DNA of 64,000 nucleotides, taken from contig BPJM01000006.1 in assembly GCA_026004615.1 (NCBI GenBank), positions 124,001-188,000 on the forward strand, written 5' to 3'. The stretch comes from Planctomycetota bacterium (GTDB lineage: Bacteria; Planctomycetota; J058; J103). This document shows positions 30,793 through 42,400 of the stretch, in pieces; position 1 is the first letter of the stretch; every line of letters starts with the position of its first letter. The position numbers were made by a program, and so were the translations under genes. The notes below the pieces were generated by a model, which ran no database searches, was not told where the DNA came from, and saw only the letters and a program-made list of their open reading frames with translations.

Positions 30793-33052
30793 ATGCGGGT
30801 GGCATCCGGTTGGCGCGTCGGCGCACTGGGGTGCGGGCTGGTGGTGGGCCTGCTGCTCGGGGGCTGCGGCGAGGGCGGCACCCGCTCCCGAGCACCCTCG
30901 CGCGCCACCCCCTCGGCTGCGGCGACGCTCGGCCTGTCTTCCAGCAGCAGCTCCCCGAGCGGCGGCACCGCGACCGCACCCCTCGCAGCCGCGCCAGCCG
31001 CAACCACAGCGACCGCGAGCCGCGGCTCTTCGAGTGGCCGCGCCGCCGCCAGCACGAGCCGCGCTGCCAGCACCACCGCCGCCACCACTGCCGGCACCGC
31101 CGCCACCGCCAGCACCGCCGCGCCCCCGCGCGCCGGCACCCAAGCCGCCCCCGCGTTCGCCTGGGCGCTGCGCCACGGCATGGACGCCGCGCGCTACCAG
31201 CAGGAAGTCGACCGGCTCGCCGCGCTCGGGCTGCGCCCGCTCGCGGTGCACGTACACGGCAGCGCCGCGCAACCGGTGTTCACCGCGATCTGGATCGGCG
31301 ATGGCAAGCCGTGGGCGGCGCGCCACGGGCTGAGCGCCGAGCAGTTCCAGCACGAGGTCGATCGGCTGGCGCAGCACGGCTACCGGCTGCAGACGGTGAG
31401 CATGGCCGGGCTGTGGCCCAACGAGCGCTACACCGCGACCTGGGTGCGCGACGGCAAGAGCTGGCAGGCGCGCCACCGCATGCGCAGCGCGGACTACCAG
31501 CAGGAGGTGGAGCGGCTCGCGCAGCAGGGCTACCGGCCCGTCTGGGTCAGCGCCACCGGGCCGCTCGGCAGCCAGCGCTTCGCGGCGGTGTGGGGTGCGC
31601 GACGGCCGCCGCTGGGCGGCGGTGCACGACCGGAGCTGGCGCAACCTGCGCGAGGAGATCGACCGCAAGGCGCGCGCGGACCTGCGCCTGATCTCGCTCA
31701 CCGAGTACAGCACCCCCGGCGCCCGGCGCTACGCCGCCATCTGGGAGGGCGCACCGGCGCAGGCGGGTGACAATCTGGTGTTCGTGAAGGTGGACGAAGC
31801 GACCTTCCAGGCGGTCGCCGATCGCCTCGCCGCCGCCGGGCTGCGGCCGGCGTGCGCGGTGCGGCTCGGCACCCGCAACCACCCCCGCTACGCGTGCGCG
31901 TGGCGGCTGGAGGAGAGCCCGCCGCTCTGGCGCGCCAGCGGCCCGCCCGTCGCCGAACTCAGCTCGCTCGACGAGGTGATGCGCCGTTACATGAGCGAGC
32001 GGCGGGTGACGGCCGCCCAGCTCGCGGTCATGCGCCGCGGCGAGCTGGTGTTCTCGCGCGCCTACACCTGGGGTCCGGCGAGCCTGCGGCCCACCACCAC
32101 CGCCAGCCGGCTGCGCATCGCCTCGATCTCCAAGCCGATCACCGCGCTCGCCATCCTGCGGCTCGTCGACCAGGGGCGGCTCTCGCTCTCGAGCCCGCTC
32201 GCGGCGGTCCTGCCCGCCGCGGTGGCTCCGCTCGACCCCCGCATCCGCCGGATCACGATCGAGGACCTGCTCTGGCACCGGGGAGGCTGGCAGATCGACG
32301 ACCAGCGGGACGCGCAGGGCCGGCTGGTCCGCCGGGGTCTGGGCTTCGACCCGATGTTCCAGGACCGGGTCGTCGCGGCGCTGCTGCGCGCGGGCCGGCT
32401 GCCGATCGAGAGCGAAGACGTGATCACCTTCATGTTTCGCCTGCAGCGCCTGCAGTTCGATCCGGGCACCGCGCAGTCCTACTCCAACTTCGGCTTCAAC
32501 GTGCTGGGGCGCGTGATCGAGGAGCTCACCGGCCAGGACTACGAGTCGTACGTGCGCGAGCAGATCCTGCTTCCGCTGGGGCTGCGTTCGTTCCGCATCG
32601 GGCGGGCGCCGCTCGCCGAACAGCTCCCCGGCGAGGTACTCTACCTGGATGCGCGGGATGCGGTCTCGCGCGACGTGCACGGCTCGGACGCGCTGGTGCC
32701 CAACCAGTACGGCGGCTGGAACCTCGCCAACATGGACAGCCACGGCGGGTGGGTCTGCTCGGCCGAGGAGCTGGTGCGGCTGGCCGGCGCGGTGCTGCGC
32801 GGCCAGGTGCTCTCGCCGGCCAGCACCGCCTGGTACACCATGCAGCGGAACTACCCCACCCACAACGGCTCGCTGCCGGGGACCTGGACCTGGCTGCGCG
32901 TGCGCGGCGATGTGATCTACGCGGTGCTGACCAACCAGCGAGCGATCTCGCGGCGCGCCGACCCCGGCGGCCGCTACGCCTGGTCGCGCACCGGCCAGGA
33001 GCTGTCGCAGCGGCTGGACGCGGCGATCGACGCGATCGCGAACTGGCCCTGA
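30793..33052 (+). CDS. Lipoprotein with polyglycine-hydrolase-like repeats and a class C beta-lactamase fold (one frameshift)
   Basis: 752 residues after correction. Signal peptide with lipobox LLLGGC, then ~90 residues of Ser/Thr/Ala-rich linker. Next come about five repeats of the polyglycine-hydrolase (PGH)-like type, for example HGMDAARYQQEVDRLAALGL...FTAIW, HGLSAEQFQHEVDRLAQHGYR and HRMRSADYQQEVERLAQQGYR. The C-terminal half is a beta-lactamase/D-Ala-D-Ala peptidase-like serine hydrolase: SISK (SxxK nucleophile) in RIASISKPITALAILRLVDQG, YSN in SYSNFGFNVLGRVIEEL, and HGGWVCSAEE. The frame breaks at 31590-31595, where TGGGGTGCG has one G too many; removing it joins RFAAVW to VRDGRRWAAVHDRSW. 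AAGGAG stands before the ATG. It probably acts on a peptide or peptidoglycan substrate in the periplasm. Confidence 0.82.
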
Positions 33053-33274
33053 GGCGGGCGGCGCCCCCGCGCTCGGTGTCCGCGCCGTCGCCCGCGAGGA
33101 TGCCGCGCTCGGCCCACCCGGCGAGCGCCCCCCTCGCGGCCGGGCAGCAGCGCGGGCCCGCCTCCGCGGGCTTCCGCCGGAGCGAGCGGGCCCCCGCCGC
33201 AGCGCTTGCGCATCGAGGGGCGTCGCCCCACCATCGGAGTGGCTGGACGCGCCACCCGGGGAGGGGCAACCGCC

Positions 33275-36200
33275 ATGCGCTCGCGCCGGCAGTTCGGGCT
33301 GGGGCTGCTCTGGGCGCTGGTGGCCGTGCCCGCTGCGCTGGCGGCGCCCCATCCGAGCGAGCTGCTCGGTCCCGGCACCCTCCGCGCCAGCCCGGCGCCC
33401 GCCGGCCCGCCCGCGGTCCGCTGGCAGCTCTGGCGCTATCTGCACCCGCTGCGCCAGAGCCTGACCCTGCCCTTCGTCGACCTGTGGCTGCCCGGCCGCG
33501 GAGCGCCGCTCGCCCTGCGCCGCACCTACCACGGCCGAGCCGACGAGCCGCCCGGGCCGCTCGGCCCCGGCTGGAGCGCGAGCTACGCGATGCGGCTGGA
33601 GCTGGAACCGCAGGCGCAGCAGGTGCGCGCGGTGCGCGAGTCCGACGGCGAACGCACGCCCTACGTGCCTGCGGGGCCCGGCCGGTGGGTGCCGCTCGCG
33701 GGCACGGCGACGGCCGCACCGCTGGTCCGCCTGCCCGGCGAGGAGGGCTACGAGCGGCGGTGGCCGGACGGCTGGCGCGAGCGCTTCGATGCGCGCGGGC
33801 GGCTGGCCCGCATCGAGCCGCCGCAGGGCGGCGGCGTGGAGCTGCTCTACCCGCAGGATGCGCCGAGCGCCCTGCCGCAGGTGCTGCGTGCCGAGGACGG
33901 CCGCCAGCTCGTGCTGGCGCACACCGGCAGCCGGCTGCGCGCGGTCAGCGACCCTCTGGGCCGCACCGTGCACTACGGCTACGACGCGCTGGGACGGCTC
34001 GCCTGGGTGCGCGACGCGCTGGGGCGCACCACCCGCCTTGCCTACGCCGGAGACGGCACGCGGCTGCAACGCCTGGAGATCGGCGGCGGGCCGCGCCTGT
34101 CGATCGCGTACGACCCCCGCGGCCGCCCGGTGGAGCTGACCGGCCCCTCGGGCGAGGCCGTGCGCGTGCGCTGGATCGAGAGCACCGATCCGCCCGCGCG
34201 CGGATTCGCCTGGCAGGGCGCCGGCGGCGCTCGCGGAGAGCTGCGCCTCGGCATCCGCGCCACCGAGCCCGAGCCGGTCCGGGCCGCCCTGCCCGCGGCG
34301 GCGCCCGCGCACCCCGCGCAGCTGGTGCTGTCGCTCTTCGAAAACGAGGCGGTGCGCCGGTGTGCGGTGCTCGAACCGGCCGCGCTCCGGCAGGCCGGCA
34401 CCCGCGGGCCGCCGGCGCCCGCGGCGCTGGAGCGCGGGCGCACCGGCGATCTGCTCGCGACCTCCGGCGAGCCACCCCTGCCAGCGCTCGCGCTCGGCCG
34501 GCTCGCGCCCCAGCAGGTGCTCGAGGCCGCACCGCAGGTGCTGGTGCGGGATGCGGCCGGCCGGCCGGTGCGCCTGGGCCCGCCTGAGGCCCCGCACACC
34601 CTGTGCTGGGACGCCGCCGACCGGCTGATCAGCTGGCGGGGTCCGGACGGGGCGCTGCTCATGTACGAGCACGACGCGCGCGACCGGCTGCGGCGCGTCC
34701 GCAGCGCCGGGGCGCTGCTCGTCGAGCTCCGCTACGACGCGCAGGAGCGGCTGCTCGAGCTCGAGCTGCCCGGCGGCGCGCGCTGGCGCTGGGAGCGGGA
34801 CACGAGCGGCCGCCCGCTGCGCCTGCACGGTCCGGACGGGCCGGTGCGCAGCTTCGTCTACGCCGCCGACGGCACGCTCCAGCAGGTGCTCGACGCCCAG
34901 CAACAGCCGCTGTTCGAGCGGCAGGCGCTGCCCGCGGGCGGTGTGCGGCTGCGGCTGCGGGCCGGCGCCGGGCAGCCCTGGACCGAGGAGGACTACGACG
35001 CCAGCGGCCGGCTCGTCGCCTGGCGCGGCCCGGAGCTGAACGCGCGCCTGGAGCCGGACGCCGGCTCGGCGAGCGCGGCGCTGCACCTGGTGCACGCCGA
35101 CGGGCTCGAGCAGTGGCTGCGCCTGGAGCAGGCGCAGCAGCAGCTGCTGCTCCAGCAGCGCTCGGCCGACGGCACGGCGAGCGAGCTGACCTACGACCTG
35201 GGCGGGCGGCTGCAGGCGGTGCGCACCCAGGGCGTACGGCTGCAGCTCGCCTACGACGAGGCCGGCCGCCTGGTCCGCATCGCCGAGCCGAGCGGCTGGT
35301 GGCAGGAGCTCCGTTACGACGAGGCGGGCCGGCTGCGCGAGCGGCGCAGCGCCGGCGAGCCCCGCGAGCGCTGGAGCTACGACGAGGCCGGCCGCCTGGT
35401 GCGCTACGAGCGCGGGCTGGAGGCGGTCGAGCGGCTGCCCGGCCCCGAGGGCGGTGCGGTGCTGGAGGTGTACGCGGGCACAGAGCTGCGCGAGCGGCTG
35501 GTGCTCGGCCCGGATGGCGAGCTCTGCGCCGCCCAGCAGCCCGACGGCGCCGAGACGGTGTGGCTGTACGACCCGGCCGGCCGCCTCCGCCTGCTCGCCG
35601 GTCCGTTCGGCCGTCTGGCGCTGGAGCGCGATCCCCAGGGTCGGCTGCGGGGGCTCAGCACCCAGGGCGAGCTCGGCGCTGCGCGCTGGGAGTTCGAGCA
35701 CCAGCCCGGCGGGGCGGTGCGGGTGCGCGATCCCGAGGGGCAGATCTCGGTCGTGCGCGAGCAGCCCGGAGGCTGGGCGTGGGAGCACCCGCTGGGCGGT
35801 AGGTGGCAGCTCCAGACCGGGACGGCGAGCGCGGAGCTGATCGGTCCGCTGGGCGTGCAGCGCTCGCGCCGCGACCCGGCGGGCCGGCTGCTCGCGCTCC
35901 AGGACCCGCTCGCCGGCAGCCTGCGCGTGCACTATCCGGGCGAGAACCTGGCGGAGCTGACCGACCCGGCCGGAGCGAGGTGGCGGCTCACCTTCGACGG
36001 ACTGGGCGCGCTGCAGCAGCTCGAGGGCCCGCTGGGACACGTGCAGCGCTGGCAGCCGCAGGGGCCCGGCACGCTGTACCGCGACCCGCTCGGCGGGGAG
36101 TGGTACCGGGGCCTGGAGCCCGGGGGCGAGGCCTGGATCGAGCGCGATCCGTTCGGCGTCGAGCAGCGCCTGGAGCTGGATCCGCAGACCGGGCTGGTGC

Positions 36201-39200
36201 GCGGCTGGCAGCGGCCCGGCGGCGAGCGCGTGCGCATGGAGTACGGCCCGGCGGGCCTGCTCCGGGCGATCGAGCTCCAAGCCGGGCGGCGCATCGAGCT
36301 GGAGCACGACGCGCGCGGACGGCTGGTGCGCGCCCGGGGGCCGGACGGGGATGCGCTGGCCTTCCGGTACGACGAGCTCGACCGGATCGTGGAGCTCGCA
36401 CAGCCGGGCGCGCCGGCGCTGGCCCTCGCCTACGACGTGCAGGGGCTCGTGGCCGAGATCGGGCTCGGCGGCGAAGAGCGCTGGCGCTATCGCTACGACG
36501 CGCTCGGGCGGCTGGTGCGGCTCGAGCTCGGAGCCGGCTCGCAGCGCTGCACCCTGCGCCGCGGTGCCGCCGGCCGGCCGCTCGAGGTCGTGCTGCCCGG
36601 CGGGGGCCGCATCCGCTACCGCTACGAGGGGGCGCGGCCGGCCGAGCTGCTGGTCGAGGACGCCTCGGGCCGCACGAGCTACTTCGAGCGGTACCGCTTC
36701 GATGCGGCCGGGCGGCTAGTGGCCTGGAGCGATCCGGACGGCGAACACCGCTTCGAGTACGACGCGCTGGGGCGGCTGGTGCTCGCGCAGTGGGCGGACG
36801 GCACGACGGAGCGCTTCCGCTATGATCCGGCGGGCAACGCGCTGGAGCAGCCCGGCGGCCGCCGCCTTCGCTACGACCGCGCCCAGCGGCTGGTGGCGTG
36901 CGGCGAGCAGCGCCTGGAGCACGACCCCGCCGGAAGGCTCCTCCTCGACGCGGCGGGCCGGCGCTATCGCTACGACGCCCTGGACCGGCTGCTCGAGGTC
37001 GAACTCCCCGGCGGCGGCCGCGTGCGCTACGGCTACGACGCGCTGGGCCGGCTCGCCTGGCGCGAGCAGGACGGCGAGCGCATCGAGTGGCTGTGGCTGG
37101 GCGCGGACCGGGTCGCGGAACTCGGCGGGCGCGGCCGGCTGCAGCGGCGGTTCGTGCCCGGCCCGCAGCCGGGCCTGTGGCTCGCCCAGAAGCAGCCGGC
37201 GGATCCCGCTGGGCAGTGGTGGTGGGCGGTCCGCACGCTCAACGGCTCGCTGGTGGCGCTGGTGGACGGCGCGGGGCGGGTGCGCCAGCGCCACCGCTAT
37301 CTCGCCTACGGCGGGCCGCGGGCTGCCGCCGCGCCCGCAGCAGCAGCGGCGGGCTCGTTCGCCGGCGGGCTGGCCGATCCACAGCTGCCGCTCGTCTTCT
37401 TCGGCGGGCGTGCCTACCACACCGGGCTCGGCCGGTTTCTCACCCCGGAGCCCCAGGGGCACGATCTGCTGGGCGGCCGCTACGTCTACGCGCTGGCCAA
37501 CCCGCTGCTCGTGCACGACCGCAGCGGGGCGCGGCCCCGGCCGGTCCTCGGCCTGCCCGAGCGCGGCGGGCCCGCCGCCTGGCCCGTGGTGGCCGGCATC
37601 CGCGGCGAGGGGGAGCGCCGGCTGGTGCTCGACCTGATCGGTGAGCTGGAGGGCATCGCGCGCAGGGAGGCCGGACCCATCGGCGAGCTCGCCGAGTCCA
37701 CCCTCGATGTGCTGCGCCGGCAGCGCGAGGGAGCGCTCCGCCTGCACGTCCGGGACTGGTACCGGGCCGGGGGCAAGCTCGAGCCGTCGGTCTACGGGCT
37801 GTTCCGGCCCGGCCCGCCGCCGCGGGTCTTCGTCTACACCGGACCGGCGGCGGGCGACCGGCACGAGATGCTCAAGACGCTGGTGCACGAGCTGGTGCAC
37901 CTCCAGCAGGCAGCCGCCCGCATGCCTCTGCAGAGCCGCCGCGCCGAGCTCGGGGCCTTCTATGCCGAGTTCCTGCTCGATGTGGCCGCCGGCAAGCGGC
38001 CCGACCTCATGCGCGATGTCGTGCTGGCGGTCGAAAGGAACTATCCCGAGCTGCCGGGGCCGATCCGCCCCGAGGATCTGGCCGCCGAGATCCGCCGCTG
38101 GTCGCCGACGCTGCACCGCCAGCCCAAGGCGGTGAGGCTCGTGGAGCTGGAGCGCAGGTACGCGCGCTACGGGGTGGAACAGGTGGTGCTCGGCCCCCGG
38201 GTGGATCGGGCAGCGAGCGTGCAGCGCCAGCTGCAGGCGCTGCGCCAGCTCAACGCCGGCGGCGCGCTCAGCCGCCTGGCGCTGCGCCAGGCCGAACCGC
38301 TCGCGCTGCCCACTGCCGGCAGCGAGGCGCTGGAGCGGGCGCTGGCCCGGGCCGCCCGCCGGGCGCGCTGGCGGGAGCTGTGGCGGCGGGGGCTGCGAGG
38401 GCTGGGGCGCCTGGGCGCGGTGGGGCTGCGCATGGCGGGCGAGCTCCTCGAGCCGGGGCTGCAGGCCCTCATGCTCTACGACGCGTATGCGCTGCTGGCC
38501 GAGCTCGGCGACGGGGTGCGCGAGCTGGTGCGCGAGCTGCTCGAGCAGGGCGCGTTCGGGGAGCTGTTGCGGGTGCTGGAGCAGCAGTCCGAGCCCTCCC
38601 AGGACGAGGAGCGCGCCGGGCAGCTGGCGCAGTGGGTGCGCCGCCGCGTCATGCACCTGGGCTTTGCGGAGCCCGCAGCGCGCAGCCGCAGCGGCGCGCA
38701 GGCGGTGGCGACCGCCAGCGCGCTCGGCGCCGCCCCACCGCCCGCGTTCTGGCCCTGGATCTCCATCCGGACGGTGCCCGGCCGCCGCCACCCGCGCGGC
38801 GGCGGGATCGTGGGGGCGCTCGAGTGGGTCGGGGCGTCGGTGTTCGGCGGTGCCGGCGGCGGGCGCCAGCCGGCCGGCACCGCGGCCGCCTCGGCACCAG
38901 CCCGCCAGCCGGCGGGGGCGAGGGGCGGGCAGGCGGCGAGCGCGCCCGCCCCGGCGAGCGCCCCTTCGAGTGCGGTCACGCCCGCCAGCGCGGGCTACGA
39001 CCAGCTCATGCGCGACATGAAGCGGCTGGCCGACCGTGCCTGGCGCGATGCAGAGCGCCGCTGGCAGGCGGAGGAGCGGGCGCGCCAGGCCGAGCGCCAG
39101 CGGCAGGCCGAGCGCGAGCGGCGGGCCGAGCGCGAGCGGCCGCCCGCCGGCGCGCCGGCAGCAGACCACGGGCCGGACACGGTGGATCTCGGGCCGGTGC

Positions 39201-39409
39201 CGGAACCCGAGCGGCCCGGCCTGGTCCGCTGGGCGTGGAACGCCCTCAAGGGAGGACTCGGCTGGTTGTTCGGCCGCCGCTCCGCGGACAGCGCCGCCGG
39301 GCAGAGTGCCCCTTCGGTGGCCGAGACGGTCTATGGCGCCGCCAACCCGTACTACGGCGCGGCCCGGATCCTCGAGGAGAGGGTCGGCCGCGTGCTGCGC
39401 GAAAACTAG
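33275..39409 (+). CDS. Giant exported RHS/YD-repeat protein with an embedded HExxH domain
   Basis: 2044 residues. Signal peptide (FGLGLLWALVAVPAALAAP), then dozens of YD/RHS repeats (YDALGRLAWVRDALGRTTRLAY, YDEAGRLVRIAEPSG). The RHS core closes with GRFLTPEPQG and YVYALANPLLVHDRSG (about residue 1410). The ~630-residue tail holds a zinc-peptidase site LVHELVHLQQ (H1538, E1539, H1542, with RRAELGAFYAEFLLD as possible third-ligand region), a helical region, a Pro/Ala-rich stretch and a long charged helix (RAWRDAERRWQAEERARQAE). RHS shells usually enclose a C-terminal effector. GGGGAGGGG precedes the ATG at 33275. No obvious immunity gene follows. The next gene starts 19 nt on with its own RBS. 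Confidence 0.88.
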   Translation: MRSRRQFGLGLLWALVAVPAALAAPHPSELLGPGTLRASPAPAGPPAVRWQLWRYLHPLRQSLTLPFVDLWLPGRGAPLALRRTYHGRADEPPGPLGPGWSASYAMRLELEPQAQQVRAVRESDGERTPYVPAGPGRWVPLAGTATAAPLVRLPGEEGYERRWPDGWRERFDARGRLARIEPPQGGGVELLYPQDAPSALPQVLRAEDGRQLVLAHTGSRLRAVSDPLGRTVHYGYDALGRLAWVRDALGRTTRLAYAGDGTRLQRLEIGGGPRLSIAYDPRGRPVELTGPSGEAVRVRWIESTDPPARGFAWQGAGGARGELRLGIRATEPEPVRAALPAAAPAHPAQLVLSLFENEAVRRCAVLEPAALRQAGTRGPPAPAALERGRTGDLLATSGEPPLPALALGRLAPQQVLEAAPQVLVRDAAGRPVRLGPPEAPHTLCWDAADRLISWRGPDGALLMYEHDARDRLRRVRSAGALLVELRYDAQERLLELELPGGARWRWERDTSGRPLRLHGPDGPVRSFVYAADGTLQQVLDAQQQPLFERQALPAGGVRLRLRAGAGQPWTEEDYDASGRLVAWRGPELNARLEPDAGSASAALHLVHADGLEQWLRLEQAQQQLLLQQRSADGTASELTYDLGGRLQAVRTQGVRLQLAYDEAGRLVRIAEPSGWWQELRYDEAGRLRERRSAGEPRERWSYDEAGRLVRYERGLEAVERLPGPEGGAVLEVYAGTELRERLVLGPDGELCAAQQPDGAETVWLYDPAGRLRLLAGPFGRLALERDPQGRLRGLSTQGELGAARWEFEHQPGGAVRVRDPEGQISVVREQPGGWAWEHPLGGRWQLQTGTASAELIGPLGVQRSRRDPAGRLLALQDPLAGSLRVHYPGENLAELTDPAGARWRLTFDGLGALQQLEGPLGHVQRWQPQGPGTLYRDPLGGEWYRGLEPGGEAWIERDPFGVEQRLELDPQTGLVRGWQRPGGERVRMEYGPAGLLRAIELQAGRRIELEHDARGRLVRARGPDGDALAFRYDELDRIVELAQPGAPALALAYDVQGLVAEIGLGGEERWRYRYDALGRLVRLELGAGSQRCTLRRGAAGRPLEVVLPGGGRIRYRYEGARPAELLVEDASGRTSYFERYRFDAAGRLVAWSDPDGEHRFEYDALGRLVLAQWADGTTERFRYDPAGNALEQPGGRRLRYDRAQRLVACGEQRLEHDPAGRLLLDAAGRRYRYDALDRLLEVELPGGGRVRYGYDALGRLAWREQDGERIEWLWLGADRVAELGGRGRLQRRFVPGPQPGLWLAQKQPADPAGQWWWAVRTLNGSLVALVDGAGRVRQRHRYLAYGGPRAAAAPAAAAAGSFAGGLADPQLPLVFFGGRAYHTGLGRFLTPEPQGHDLLGGRYVYALANPLLVHDRSGARPRPVLGLPERGGPAAWPVVAGIRGEGERRLVLDLIGELEGIARREAGPIGELAESTLDVLRRQREGALRLHVRDWYRAGGKLEPSVYGLFRPGPPPRVFVYTGPAAGDRHEMLKTLVHELVHLQQAAARMPLQSRRAELGAFYAEFLLDVAAGKRPDLMRDVVLAVERNYPELPGPIRPEDLAAEIRRWSPTLHRQPKAVRLVELERRYARYGVEQVVLGPRVDRAASVQRQLQALRQLNAGGALSRLALRQAEPLALPTAGSEALERALARAARRARWRELWRRGLRGLGRLGAVGLRMAGELLEPGLQALMLYDAYALLAELGDGVRELVRELLEQGAFGELLRVLEQQSEPSQDEERAGQLAQWVRRRVMHLGFAEPAARSRSGAQAVATASALGAAPPPAFWPWISIRTVPGRRHPRGGGIVGALEWVGASVFGGAGGGRQPAGTAAASAPARQPAGARGGQAASAPAPASAPSSAVTPASAGYDQLMRDMKRLADRAWRDAERRWQAEERARQAERQRQAERERRAERERPPAGAPAADHGPDTVDLGPVPEPERPGLVRWAWNALKGGLGWLFGRRSADSAAGQSAPSVAETVYGAANPYYGAARILEERVGRVLREN

Positions 39410-39428
39410 GTAGGGAAGGAGAGCAGGC

Positions 39429-42400
39429 GTGCGCGCAGCGGTCCTGACGACCTCCGCCGGGCTGCTGCTCGGGGCCGGGCTCGTGCTGGCCACAAGCGCC
39501 CGTGCCACCGAGCCCGCGCCGGCCATGCCTCCGCTGGCGGCGCTGGTCCGCGCCGGCGACGCCGAGGCGCTCGAGGCGGCGCTCGCGGCCGGTGCCGACC
39601 CCGACGCGCTCGATCCGGCGGACGGCGCGCTGCCGCTGATCGAGGCCGCGGCCGGAGGCCAGGAGCGGTGCCTGGAGCTGCTGCTCGCGCACGGCGCGCG
39701 GCTGCAGAGCGCCGCCGGCCGCACCGCCCTGCTCGAGGCCGCCTGGCAGGGGCGGGGCGGGGTGGTGCAGCGCCTGCTCGCCCGCGGGGTCGATCCGGAC
39801 GCGCGCGGCTCCGCTGGCGAGACGGCCCTGCACCGCGCGGCGCTGCAGGGGCACGCCGAGGTGGTGCGGCAGCTCCTGGCGGCGGGAGCCGATCCGGAGG
39901 CGGCGGATGGAGACGGCCGCCCGCCGCTGCTCGTGGCGGTGGCCTCCGGGCACGGGGAGGTGGTCCAGGCGCTGCTCCAGGCGGGCGCGCGGCCCGAGCC
40001 GGGCGCGCTGCGCGCCGCGCGTGCGCTGGGGCACCAGGCGATCGCGCGCGCGCTCGCCGCGGCGGCGAGCCCCACCGCCGTGATCCGGCTCGGCCCCGGG
40101 GACGATCTGCTCGCCGCCTGTGCGAGCGCTCCGGACGGGGCGCGGCTGGTGCTGCAGCCGGGCCGCTACGAGCAGCCGCTCGTGGTGCGGGGGCGGCGGC
40201 GGCTCGTGGTGCTCGGCGCCGGCCCGGAGCGCACGGTCGTGGCGGGTGGGGGCGGGCTCGAGGCCGCAGCCGTCGCGGTGGAGGGGGCGGAGCTGGAGCT
40301 GCGCGCGCTCGCGCTCGCGCCCACCGGCAGCGCCACCGTCGGTGCGTACGCGGCCGAGGGGGCCTCGATGGCGCTGGAGCAGGTCTCGGTCGAGCAGCCG
40401 CAGCGCATCGGCGTCTACGTGGCCGGCGGCTCGCTGCGCGCCCGCGGCCTGCGCGTGCGGCAGGCCCGCGACTGGGCGATCGGGGCCGTCCGCTCCGCGG
40501 TGCGGCTGCGGGAGCTGGAGCTGCAGGACTGCGCGCGCGGGATCGCGCTCGAGCAGCCGCAGGCGGTGGCGATCCGGGGGCTGCGGTACCGCGGGGGCGC
40601 GCCCGTGGTGCAGGCCGCCGGCGGCGAGCAGGCGCTGATCCTCTCGGACCTGCAGGCCGAGCACCGGCCGCCCGCGGAGCAGGAGCGCAGGGAGCCGGCA
40701 CTGCTGGCGCGCACCGCGGCTCCGTTCGCCGCCCGCGGGCTCGCACTGCTCGGCTTCGCGCGCGGCATCGACGTCGCCACGACGAGCGGTGCCGCCCCGG
40801 TCTCGATCGCCGATGCGGTCGTGCTCGGCGGTGAGGTCGGCGTGGCGCTGGAGGCACCTGCAGCGAGCCTGGTCCGGCTGGAGCAGGTCGGGGTGCTGGG
40901 CAGCTCCAACGCCGGGGTGCTCGCCAGCGGCAGCACGCGGCTGATCGCGATCGACACGATCGCGCTCGCCGCCGAGGGCGCCGCCCTGGCGCTCATCGAG
41001 AGCGGAGGTGCGCGCCTGCGCGGCGGGGCGTGGCTGGGCCTTCAGGCCGCGCTGGGCATCGAGCGGCGCGGCGGTGAACCGGCACCGCTGCGGTGCGAGC
41101 GGGCACTGCTCTTCGGGGCGCTGCTGGACGAGGGTGAGCCCCCAGAGCTCGATCCCGGTAGCCGCGCGCTGCGCGCCGCCGCCTCCTGGCCGACGCCGGC
41201 CGGCACGGGGCTGCGCGCGGCGGCGGCCGCGGCGGTCAGCCGCACCGCGGGGTGGTTGCGCGGCGAGGCGGACTTTCCGGCCGGCGGCTGGCAGCAAGCG
41301 CTGCACGAGCTCACCGCCGCTGTTGCCGCCGTACAGGAGCTGGCGCGCACGAGCGCGCGGCTGCGGCTGGAGGCGACCGACGCGACCGGCCGGAGGCAGG
41401 TCCTCGGCTGGACGCTGCGCCCGGCGGGGGCCGGCAGACCGGACACCGAGCCCGGCGCGCTGGCACGAGCACTGGCCGAGGCACCGGAGCTGCAGTGCCC
41501 GGAGCTGGAGGAGGGCTGGCACGCGGTGCCGCCCGGCCGCTGGTGGCTGGTGCCGCAGCCCGGCTCGGGCCTGGAGCCGTACCAGATCGAGCTGTTGCCG
41601 CGCAGCCACGCCCCGCTGCACCACGAGCTGGCCGAGGCGCTGTGGATCACGCTGCCGCCGCCGCCGGGCCCGGGCGGGCAATCCCCGCCGGCGCTGCTCG
41701 TCGCGCTGCGGCCGGCGGACGAGCGCGCGGCCCTGGTGCGCGCGGTGCGCCGGCCGCTGCCCGCGGTGGCGCGGGCGGTGGCGCGCCCGGGGCTTTCGCC
41801 AGCGGAGTGCGAGGCCCTGCAGCAACAGCTCCGCGAGCAGCTCGCCGCGCTCGGCCCGCCGCCCCAGGATCCCGAGGCCGCGCGCGCGCACGCCTGGCGG
41901 CGCTGGGCACTGGTGCGGCTGGCGGCGGCGCTGGGGCAGGCCGAGCATGCGCGCGCGATCGCCGCGCGGCTGCGCCGGCTGGCCGCCGAGGACAGCGCGC
42001 AGGCCCTGCAGCGGCTCGCCCCGGCGCTGTGGTGCGCGGCGCTGGCGCGCATCGAGGCGCGGCTGGGCCGGCTCGGCGAGGGCGAGCTCGTGGCGCTGGC
42101 CAGCGACGGGCCGGCGCCGCTGCGACCCTGGGCCGCGGCGGAGCTCGCGGCCTGGGGCGAGCGGGGGGCGGTGCAGCTGCTACTGCCGGTGCTCGGCGAG
42201 CCGGCACTGCCCGCGAGCGCGCTCTGGGCAGTAGCCCCGCTGCTCGAACCCGCCCGGGCGCAGGCGCTGCTCGAGCGGCTGCTCGCCCTCGCCGCGCACG
42301 AGCAGCAGAGCCCGCCCCTGTCCGGGCTGCTCCTGCTCGCGGCGGCGCATGGCCGTCCCGAGCAGCTCGCGGCGCTGCTCTCTCGCCCATTGCCCTACGA

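Noticed and set aside
31547-40075. Minus-strand open frames of 1586 and 1119 residues
   Set aside because: Shadows of the PGH-repeat hydrolase and RHS genes, whose plus-strand frames have signal peptides, RBS and domains.
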